From the NCBI GenBank assembly GCA_016934225.1, contig JAFGTH010000047.1, positions 1 to 14,414 of the forward strand: a stretch of DNA of 14,414 bases, given 5' to 3'. Each line of letters begins with the position of its first letter. The stretch's first letter is position 1. The stretch is from Lentisphaerota bacterium. GTDB lineage: Bacteria > Verrucomicrobiota > Kiritimatiellia > UBA8416 > JAFGTH01. This document shows, one piece after another, positions 1 through 5,865 of the stretch. Made by a program: the position numbers and the translations under genes. The notes under the pieces were generated by a model. The model saw only the letters and a list, made by a program, of their open reading frames with translations. It was not told the origin of the DNA and did not search any database.

Positions 1-1167
1 CGCCACCGGACCATAACTGTCATACATGAGTGGATAATGTGGAATCAGATAATGAAAATAGCAGAAGATTTGCCCCTGCGTTTGGAGTCTGCGCAAAGCC
101 TCTTCATGAAGCCAATTCAATTCGGCAAGACAAGATGTAATCTGTCCTGCCTTAACTGTCTGTTCAATTTCAGGCAGGAAACGGCCGGCTCTTGCGGCAA
201 CATGTTTGGAAAGAACATCTTTTCCAATTGAAAACGCTCTTTCCCACATGTCTGGACGCTCCATAATTCGTCTGGTAAGAACATCTACTCCGTTACGGAA
301 AAAAACGGCATACGGCAGCGCGTTTCCAAAAACACCGGTGTGGTATCCGCGTTCGTTCATGTCTTGAAAAAGACTCCGCATGTCTCTGACAGGAACCTGG
401 CCATCGGCGGTTTTGAGACCCGGAACGCTGCCCATCAAACTCCATGCCCCGTTTGTTCCACATAGCATCCCCGGCACCGCTGCTGTGGTTGAATTTGCAG
501 TGGAGTAAGCATCGCTGAAAACGAACGACATGTTAGCCAGTTTCTGCAGATTTGGCAGTTCGATCAGACGGGCGGGATCCCCGAATGTTCGATGATACGA
601 CAGCGCGTCAAACACAAAGAAAAACACTTTCGCGGGGTAACGCGACTCTTCCGCGCGCACCTCGACGGAACTTTTGTCCAAAGTCGGTGTCTCAGGTAAA
701 AACAGCGGTATTGGCGGCGCCAGCAACAAGGAAACAACATATATTGGAACTATGGGCGACAATATCAGGCAGGCGCTGTCCAACAGTTTTACAGCCTTTC
801 CTAAACGAAACGACGACACCACAACCGCAGCAAGCACAACCAGGTTCAACAACCATGACAATGCGATCGGTGCATTGTTCTCGCGAAACACGATTTCCAC
901 AATTGCAATTTTTGCATAGAAAAGCGTGAAGCCCAAGAGCCCTATATCTCTGACTGTTTTCCCTATCCTGCCGAACAGACCCAAAATCCAGTAACCAACC
1001 GACATTATTGCAGCCGCAATAACCATAACCGCCACGATGCCTATAACATCAGCTCTCTGCCATTGAAGCCAGAATCGGTTTTCAGCGCCCCAGTACTCCG
1101 CCAGAGTTAAACGCATGAACAGGAAGGATACAAAGACGAATATCCAGAAGCGGCGAAGCAAGTTCAT
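1..1167 (-). CDS. Membrane-anchored sulfatase/phosphotransferase-superfamily protein, C-terminus outside window
   Basis: The frame is open from an ATG at 1167 to the window edge, giving the first 389 residues. The N-terminal ~150 residues hold about five hydrophobic segments (roughly 8-22, 41-62, 75-94, 102-118 and 131-150). A soluble domain follows with alkaline phosphatase/sulfatase-fold signatures. FFFVFDAL at 182-189 gives the first metal-binding aspartate (D187). A serine/threonine-rich STANSTTAAVPGMLCG stretch at 222-237 sits where the nucleophile lies in EptA/LtaS-type enzymes. YFHYLIPHYP near 370 resembles the family's H..PH.P segment. Such proteins are inner-membrane enzymes that act on the periplasmic side, moving phosphoglycerol or phosphoethanolamine, or cleaving esters. 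The substrate cannot be told from this fragment; decoration of the glycan made by the neighbouring genes is an inference. The start has no clear ribosome binding site and lies just downstream of the repeat-filled gap. Family assignment is fairly sure, activity is not. Confidence 0.8.
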   Translation of the reverse strand, partial: MNLLRRFWIFVFVSFLFMRLTLAEYWGAENRFWLQWQRADVIGIVAVMVIAAAIMSVGYWILGLFGRIGKTVRDIGLLGFTLFYAKIAIVEIVFRENNAPIALSWLLNLVVLAAVVVSSFRLGKAVKLLDSACLILSPIVPIYVVSLLLAPPIPLFLPETPTLDKSSVEVRAEESRYPAKVFFFVFDALSYHRTFGDPARLIELPNLQKLANMSFVFSDAYSTANSTTAAVPGMLCGTNGAWSLMGSVPGLKTADGQVPVRDMRSLFQDMNERGYHTGVFGNALPYAVFFRNGVDVLTRRIMERPDMWERAFSIGKDVLSKHVAARAGRFLPEIEQTVKAGQITSCLAELNWLHEEALRRLQTQGQIFCYFHYLIPHYPLMYDSYGPVA

Positions 1168-1310
1168 TATTGAAAGGTTCAGCGTTGGGGAGATTCCCGG
1201 TTCAAGGTTGTCATTCTGAGGTGCGACGAAGAATCTCATCGCCACTTGTCCCGCATCTCGCAGGATCCGTGTTTATCCGCGTTCATCTGTGGTTTCATAC
1301 TCTCCTTCCT
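1168..1310. repeat. Composite intergenic repeat, locus 1
   Basis: This non-coding stretch carries blocks that recur elsewhere in the window. GTTCAAGGTT at 1200-1209 directly abuts a block starting GTCATTCTGA and ending GAAGAATCTC at 1210-1237, a copy of the blocks at 4698-4730 and 8172-8204 with a 5-bp internal deletion. Next comes CCACTTGTCCCGC...GGATC at 1242-1267, matched at 8241-8266 with three differences. Then TTATCCGCGTTCATCTGTGG near 1273-1292 looks like a diverged relative of the adjoining tandem array unit. I see no gene here. Open plus-strand frames in this stretch are repeat translations. Confidence 0.8.
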
Positions 1311-1594
1311 CATCCGCGTCCATCTGCGGTTCCCTTCTCCCTCTCATCCGCGTCCATCTGCGGTTCCCTTCTCCCTCTCATCCGCGTCCATCTGCGGTTC
1401 CCTTCTCCCTCTCATCCGCGTCCATCTGTGTCCATCTGCGGTTCCCTTCTCCCTCTCTCATCCGCGTCCATCTGCGGTTCCCTTCTCCCTCCCATCTGCG
1501 TCCATCTGCGGTTCCCTTCTCCCTCTCATCTGCGTCCATCTGCGGTTCCCTTCTCCCTCTCACCGCGTCCATCTGCGGTTCCCTTCCTCCCTCC
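1311..1594. repeat. 34-bp tandem repeat array, about eight units
   Basis: Units begin at 1311, 1345, 1379, 1413, 1459, 1493, 1527 and 1561. The unit is a core CATCCGCGTCCATCTGCGG followed by a 15-base pyrimidine tract (TTCCCTTCTCCCTCT). The spacing is 34 bp except for the fourth unit, which is 46 bp because it carries an internal partial duplication (GTCCATCTGT) and an extra CT. The last three units are slightly diverged (CATCTGCG in two, and CACCGCG with a 1-bp deletion in the last). There are no unique spacers, so this is a minisatellite-like direct repeat, not CRISPR. The right end overlaps the coding region of the minus-strand GT2 gene (1526-2491), so about two units are translated. Confidence 0.92.
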
Positions 1595-2491
1595 CGCCCT
1601 CGCCCGCGCAACCGGCTTCCTAATTCCAACAACAACACCTTTGATCATCCCTGCGATGTACGCCGCCACATGGCCAAAATTTGTGACCGTATTGCGACAC
1701 GTTGCAATGGTTGCCTTTCCAAAATGAACAAACGGCGCCGTTACCAGGAATAATAGCAATTTTGTCGAAAATCCGTAATTCCTAACCAAAAGCATACTGC
1801 GATTTCTTCCGGCATGAAACTCTGATTGTTTTGTAGGAGGCTTTCTCGGCAATTTTGCGAAGTAGTGGTACACAACCGCCTCCGGCACAAAGACAATACT
1901 ATGGCCTGCGCGTCGCATTCTAAGGCACATGTCAATGTCTTCATCATATATGCCGTAAATCTCGGCAAACCCACCCAGATTTTGAAGAATGCTTTTTCTG
2001 AATGCCATGTTTGCTCCGACAGCCCAATCCACATTTCTCAGAGCGCCTGCCCCGCGACTTGTAACCTGTACCGGGACGCCAAATATGTTTACATATCCCC
2101 CTTTATCGTCGGTAAGTTGCGGAGTGAGGCTGCACCAAATTCCGCCTGCAACACCCGCAACCGAATTATCACGGAACGGCTCAACTATTGCAGGCCACCA
2201 TCCGGGCTGGACAATACAATCGTCGTCCAAAAACACAACGATATCGCCGGCGGCATTTTCGACTCCTAGATTGCGCTGATACGGCACATTTTTTCGTTCG
2301 GATCTAATGATTCTCGTGCCGGTTCGTTTCTCCGCAAGAAGCTGTTCGTTCACCGTGTGCTTATTCCCTGCGTCAACGACTATTACTTCAATATCGGCCG
2401 GAATCTGTAACGCAAGCGATCCGACGCAATCAAGCACGCATTGCGGCCGTTCCGCCGTAACAATGATAATACTGACTGAAGAAGAATTCAA
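1526..2491 (-). CDS. GT2-family glycosyltransferase with a repeat-derived C-terminal tail
   Basis: The 321-residue GT-A enzyme probably adds a sugar from a nucleotide-sugar donor to a lipid-linked glycan at the cytoplasmic face. The GT2 fold starts at once (SVSIIIVTAERP, 5-16). FLDDDC at 87-92 is the metal/donor-binding DxD, WAVGANMAFRK (156-166) and YDEDIDMCLRMRRAG (182-196) are the acceptor and ED catalytic motifs, and hydrophobic stretches follow at 244-256 and 274-289. Start is a TTG at 2491, overlapping the upstream gene's TGA as TTGA. No ATG lies near, and the fold begins immediately, so translational coupling is likely. Residues from about 300 (GRKGTADGRGEREKGTADGR) are encoded by the tandem array, and the stop falls inside a repeat unit. 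The native 3' end therefore seems to have been replaced. The GT2 assignment is secure; donor and acceptor are unknown. Confidence 0.9.
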   Translation of the reverse strand: MNSSSVSIIIVTAERPQCVLDCVGSLALQIPADIEVIVVDAGNKHTVNEQLLAEKRTGTRIIRSERKNVPYQRNLGVENAAGDIVVFLDDDCIVQPGWWPAIVEPFRDNSVAGVAGGIWCSLTPQLTDDKGGYVNIFGVPVQVTSRGAGALRNVDWAVGANMAFRKSILQNLGGFAEIYGIYDEDIDMCLRMRRAGHSIVFVPEAVVYHYFAKLPRKPPTKQSEFHAGRNRSMLLVRNYGFSTKLLLFLVTAPFVHFGKATIATCRNTVTNFGHVAAYIAGMIKGVVVGIRKPVARARAGGRKGTADGRGEREKGTADGRR

Positions 2492-3684
2492 CTTGGATTT
2501 GTCTTCGAAACTTTGATCTTTGAAATTTTCTCCAACATCTTCCTTAATGGCGCAACATTCTTGTCAACGTTGAACTCATTTCTGCACATCTCAATGGATC
2601 CATTCGCCATCCGTAACCACTCTTCACGATTTTCAAACAACAGTTTGAGATCATCCGTTTGACCATTAAACAACACGCCTGCGTGGTACTTCTTCACAAG
2701 CCGCCATGCCACCGAACTTTCTGTGGCGTCCACAATAACAGGACAACCCGCAGCGGCATATGTCGTCAATTTAGCGCTTAACGACGTATTCCCAAATAAT
2801 AAGCGCTTCGGATCTTTCCAAAGCCCCAGATAACCTGCATGTACGCGAAGTGAGAGAAATTTCTCGATTATCTGTGCCTCGCTATCCATAAACGGCAGAA
2901 ATGTCGCACTAACGTTTGACGGGAAAACTCCCGCTTGCGGAAATGAGTCTTTGTAAGCGAATGCCACTATTTCAAACTTATTGGGCAGTTTCCCAAGCGC
3001 ATCCAGAAACGCCTGCCACTGTTCTGAATTCATGCGATTAGTGCCGCAGAAAGCAATTCGTTTCGTGCAATCATTCAATTCCCACGGCGAAGAAGGGCTA
3101 CTCGCGCAATACCCGGAAACGACGAACGGTTGACATATTGCCTCGTCAACATTTGTTAAATTTGGATATCTGGTCTTAAGATACTGCGCCATTTCCTCCG
3201 ATATTGCATCAAATGACGCTAATTCGCTGAAGAATCTGTCAACGCTCCTGATATACCAGGGGTAATAGAGCGAAGGCAAATGCCATCTGGCTGTTTCGTG
3301 TGCATCATAGACTGTCGCGTGGATCGGCAAACCCATCATATTGTGCAAGTGATAGCCAACGCTGACTGTTCCAAGCTCCGCCAATACCCATAACACTTCC
3401 GGTTCAAACGCCTTTGTCGCCGCGCACATTTTTCTCGCCATTGCACGCGCCTGAATCTCGTTTGTATAAAGGTAGTCCAGTGTGGTGTTACCCAGACGCC
3501 AATGTAAACGTTTAGGCGCAACTGCTACATGACTAAAAGGGAACGAACTATTTGGTTTTGCCGGCTGCAAGGAACACCAGAACAGTCGGTCCGGCGGCAA
3601 TTTATCTGCAGCAGCACGAATTATGCGATACCGTGCATCCGGCGCCCCAAATGTCAGAAACAGCGTTTTAGGAAAGGAGGTCAA
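2488..3684 (-). CDS. GT-B-type glycosyltransferase
   Basis: This 398-residue cytoplasmic protein looks like a two-Rossmann-domain (GT-B) glycosyltransferase. The N-terminal half starts with a hydrophobic strand (LFLTFGAPDARYR, 8-20) and has VYDAHETARWH at 125-135, resembling the acceptor-domain motif of GT4-like enzymes. The C-terminal half has a second strand start (KRIAFCGTNR, 208-217) and a donor-site-like stretch, SLSAKLTTYAAAGCPVIVDA (301-320), then SSVAWRLVKKYHAG. The usual EX7E is not obvious, so it is a divergent member. Start is a TTG at 3684. An in-frame TAA lies six bases upstream at 3690-3688, so no ATG is possible further out, and the next candidate would be a CTG inside the first strand. 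It overlaps the downstream GT2 gene (TTGA), so the two form a coupled pair. It is transcribed divergently from the methyltransferase at 3844. Its donor sugar is unknown. Confidence 0.8.
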   Translation of the reverse strand: MTSFPKTLFLTFGAPDARYRIIRAAADKLPPDRLFWCSLQPAKPNSSFPFSHVAVAPKRLHWRLGNTTLDYLYTNEIQARAMARKMCAATKAFEPEVLWVLAELGTVSVGYHLHNMMGLPIHATVYDAHETARWHLPSLYYPWYIRSVDRFFSELASFDAISEEMAQYLKTRYPNLTNVDEAICQPFVVSGYCASSPSSPWELNDCTKRIAFCGTNRMNSEQWQAFLDALGKLPNKFEIVAFAYKDSFPQAGVFPSNVSATFLPFMDSEAQIIEKFLSLRVHAGYLGLWKDPKRLLFGNTSLSAKLTTYAAAGCPVIVDATESSVAWRLVKKYHAGVLFNGQTDDLKLLFENREEWLRMANGSIEMCRNEFNVDKNVAPLRKMLEKISKIKVSKTNPS

Positions 3685-3843
3685 AGATTAAAGTCAGATT
3701 TCAAGTTTATCCCATTAACGTCGAAAAAAATGTCCCTTTTTACACCCACACTTTCTCAGTTTCGTGTCTCACATTTATTGACAAAAGGGCTTGAATCTTG
3801 CGGCTAGACGGATACCATTTCCGTTAAGCGCAGAGGGCACGCT
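3685..3843. promoter_or_regulatory. Divergent intergenic region holding the promoters for both flanking genes
   Basis: These 159 bp separate the minus-strand glycosyltransferase pair from the only plus-strand gene, so promoters firing both ways are expected. On the plus strand a perfect TTGACA lies at 3778-3783, but no good -10 hexamer sits 16-18 bp downstream. Overlapping it is a sigma-54-like site (separate entry). No convincing promoter was found for the minus-strand gene. The stretch is relatively AT-rich (a run of A's near 3724-3730), as expected of a regulatory region. Confidence 0.5.
3787..3802 (+). promoter_or_regulatory. Candidate sigma-54 (-24/-12) promoter for the methyltransferase gene
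   Basis: The sequence GGGCTTGAATCTTGCG has GG at 3788-3789 and GC at 3800-3801, exactly ten bases apart, plus the C after GG, a G at position 7 and the TTGC of the -12 element. It departs from the consensus TGGCACG-N4-TTGCA at the leading T, the AC pair and the final A. A start near 3813 would leave a leader of about 30 bases before the ATG at 3844. It overlaps a TTGACA hexamer, so a sigma-70-type promoter is an alternative. A match of this kind can arise by chance. Confidence 0.3.
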
Positions 3844-4539
3844 ATGTCTTTTGTATTTGGAATATTACGACGAATTGTCAACAGGCTTCTCAGAAGAGTA
3901 CGCCTTGAACTCAGGCGCATACCTAAGCCCAGCGAATACTCTTCATTACTCGGCAAAGGCACAGTCGTTCCATGTCAGATCGAATCATATTTCCTGGCAC
4001 TAAATAAGTATGTGGGTAAAGGTGATGCCGTTCTCGATGTCGGCTTCGGCTTGGGATATGGACTAATTATTCTCGCCATAAAGGCAAAGGAGATCACGGG
4101 CGTGGAAGTGGATGAGAAGGCGCTTGTCCATTGTCGAAATACTGTCGCAGGAAGAATCCCAAACCTTTCACAGATATTATTGTATAATGGTGCCACTCTG
4201 CCGTTCCATGATAACTGCTTTGATGTTGTTGTGTGCAACGACGTAGCTGAACACGTGAAAGAATACAATCGCTTCATAAAGGAAATGCTCCGAGTATCGC
4301 GCAAGGGCGTTTTCATAAGCACCCCAAACCGCCGACCGGAACACACGAATCCTGATGGCACTCCAAAGAACATCTGGCACCTTCGAGAATGGAGCTACGA
4401 GGAACTCGACGCCATCCTGGTCACACACGGTAACGTTGAGTGGAACTTCCTCAATGGCTCATGGGACGGACCTTTCTCAATCTCGAATAAGCTCCAGCCG
4501 GATAGCCTGACACTCACGCCATTCATACGGAAGCGTTAG
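3844..4539 (+). CDS. Class I SAM-dependent methyltransferase, only plus-strand gene
   Basis: This 231-residue protein has the methyltransferase type 11 layout. Motif I is VLDVGFGLGYG (63-73) for S-adenosylmethionine binding, followed by an acidic motif II (GVEVDEKAL, 86-94) and FDVVVCNDVAEHV (126-138), which matches the family's D.(V/I)....EHV segment. ISTPNRR (158-164) and WHLREWSYEELDAIL (178-192) are typical of methyltransferases from polysaccharide loci. Residues 5-27 are basic and hydrophobic and may touch the membrane. An AGAGGG about six bases upstream (3832-3837) can act as ribosome binding site for the ATG. It stands alone between two oppositely oriented glycosyltransferase pairs, so it has its own promoter. 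It probably methylates a sugar of the glycan, but a small-molecule substrate is not excluded. Confidence 0.85.
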   Translation: MSFVFGILRRIVNRLLRRVRLELRRIPKPSEYSSLLGKGTVVPCQIESYFLALNKYVGKGDAVLDVGFGLGYGLIILAIKAKEITGVEVDEKALVHCRNTVAGRIPNLSQILLYNGATLPFHDNCFDVVVCNDVAEHVKEYNRFIKEMLRVSRKGVFISTPNRRPEHTNPDGTPKNIWHLREWSYEELDAILVTHGNVEWNFLNGSWDGPFSISNKLQPDSLTLTPFIRKR

Positions 4540-4845
4540 TTGCCTGCACCTGGAGTTCAAGGTTGGGAGAAACGACGAAAGTGTTGCGGCTGAGCGTATC
4601 CGATTAAGTGTATCAACTAAGTGTGCGATACTCGTACACTCCTATTTCCCTGTCCCTGTTCAAGGTTCAAGGTTGAAGAGGTTCATCGTTCAAGGTTGTC
4701 ATTCTGAGGAGCGAAGCGACGAAGAATCTCCTCTTATCTGTGTGCATCCGTGGTTCCATTGTCTCTCCACTTTAACATTCCTTGTTCTATTCTGCGGCTC
4801 CCTTTTCTTGCGGAAGCAAGGTCCAGATATGGGGTATATGGCAAA
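4540..4845. repeat. Composite intergenic repeat, locus 2
   Basis: This is the 306-bp convergent gap between the plus-strand methyltransferase and the minus-strand glycosyltransferase at 4846. GTTCAAGGTT occurs at 4555-4564, as an overlapping double copy at 4658-4674, and at 4688-4697. The last copy directly abuts the full-length 33-bp block at 4698-4730 (begins GTCATTCTGA, ends GAAGAATCTC). TCTGTGTGCATCCGTGGTTC follows at 4737-4756, a relative of the tandem-array unit. The order of blocks is the same as at 1200-1300. A hairpin at 4620-4640 is listed separately. Nothing in the remainder (about 4760-4845) looks like a gene. Confidence 0.8.
4620..4640. terminator. Nine-base-pair hairpin downstream of the methyltransferase
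   Basis: The sequence AGTGTGCGA / TAC / TCGTACACT folds into a nine-pair stem with one G-T wobble and a three-base loop, 80 bases after the methyltransferase stop. An upstream AGTGTA (about 4607-4612) could pair instead with TACACT (4635-4640). No clear U tract follows on either strand, so it is only a weak intrinsic-terminator candidate. It could simply protect the transcript end in this convergent gap. Confidence 0.35.
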
Positions 4846-5865
4846 TCACCACGAAAGAACAAACTCCGCATATTCGGGTACACTTGCCTTCCAGCGCACA
4901 TAGCCAGCCGCATGGGAATCCCGCGCATTATTTCCGAGCGATACAAGATCCAGCGTGCTAATCGCGTTCCAATCCTGATTCATGCCCAGAACGTCCGGCA
5001 CATCCATCGCCCCGTGCCCAAGGAGAAGACCGGCCTTTCTTCTAACTCTTGTCGCAAACGGCACATACATGTCGTGAGAGTCGAACAGGTATCCGTTTTC
5101 ACCGTTCACAATATATTCGTTCATTGTCGCCTCATCAGGACCGAACACGGCAGCCCCGCGAGCAAGAGCTTCAAGCAAAGCCACTCCAACTCCCTCGTAT
5201 AGTCGAGGCGCAATGAACAGGTTGGCACGATCCCGTATCGCACGGTAATCCCCCGCAGGAAGAAATCCGTCGCAATAGGTGAGCTTTCTGCTTCTTGGCA
5301 GAATGTGAGCTGCTCCAAGCCTGGCATCTTCGTAGCCTGGGTCTGGCACATCGTGCAAGATCACTTCGTCAACGTTCACCACATCACAGAACTTCCTCAG
5401 AAACCGCTTGCTGAGCAATCCTCTTCTATTCCAATAAAAGAGAACACGACCGGAAGAGAAATCGGCTGGCGCCAATTCATCAGGGTTATTGAAATACTGA
5501 AGTCGTATGTACTCGAAGCCGGCATGTTCGCATCGTTCGGCAATTCCACGCGAAAAGGCGACAATACGAAGCGAAGAAGGAAAGCCACGCCACCACGAAT
5601 TGGGACGCTGGCGCACTCCATCCCACATCGGTATCCATATCAGGTTCTTCGACCCGGCGCTCAACAGCTCGCGTGGCGGCACGTTTGAACAGAATACCGC
5701 TGGTTCATTGCGTCTCATTTCCGGCAGCACAGAACTGCCATCCCACGAAACAAGATCCACTTCCGCATACGGCCGCAGAGGAGCAACAAGGATCTTGTGG
5801 AACGCCCCGCTGCGCATTTTGTGCCACTCGGAACAGTAAGCATTGATCCGTGTGCGTCGATTCAT
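4846..5865 (-). CDS. GT-B glycosyltransferase with EX7E motif
   Basis: This 339-residue protein shows the GT4-type donor site. ANLFIAPRLYEGVGVALLEA spans 214-233, with E224 and E232 forming EX7E, then ARGAAVFGPDEATMNEYIVNGENGYLFD (235-262), matching the usual A.G.PV....G..E.V..G.NG. pattern. The N-terminal half has weak similarity to an acceptor domain (NLIWIPMWDG 74-83; RIVAFSRGIAERCEHAGF 100-117). At 339 residues it is short for a GT4 enzyme (usually 360-400). The ATG at 5865 overlaps the TGA of the large fusion gene upstream as ATGA, so the two are translationally coupled and probably act on the same glycan. The 3' end borders repeat locus 2. Donor and acceptor are unknown. Confidence 0.87.
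   Translation of the reverse strand: MNRRTRINAYCSEWHKMRSGAFHKILVAPLRPYAEVDLVSWDGSSVLPEMRRNEPAVFCSNVPPRELLSAGSKNLIWIPMWDGVRQRPNSWWRGFPSSLRIVAFSRGIAERCEHAGFEYIRLQYFNNPDELAPADFSSGRVLFYWNRRGLLSKRFLRKFCDVVNVDEVILHDVPDPGYEDARLGAAHILPRSRKLTYCDGFLPAGDYRAIRDRANLFIAPRLYEGVGVALLEALARGAAVFGPDEATMNEYIVNGENGYLFDSHDMYVPFATRVRRKAGLLLGHGAMDVPDVLGMNQDWNAISTLDLVSLGNNARDSHAAGYVRWKASVPEYAEFVLSW

Noticed and set aside
1311..1594. CRISPR array
   Set aside because: The units abut directly with no unique spacers and there are no cas genes; it is a simple tandem repeat.
1170..1753. Several overlapping plus-strand open frames rich in SAVPFSLSSASICGS-type repeats
   Set aside because: They are translations of the 34-bp tandem array in all three frames. 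They have no ribosome binding site and no domain, and they overlap the 3' end of the well-supported minus-strand GT2 gene.
4673..4903. Plus-strand frame with CHSEERSDEESPL
   Set aside because: It is the translation of the dispersed GTCATTCTGA repeat block. This peptide appears as a false hypothetical protein wherever the repeat occurs.
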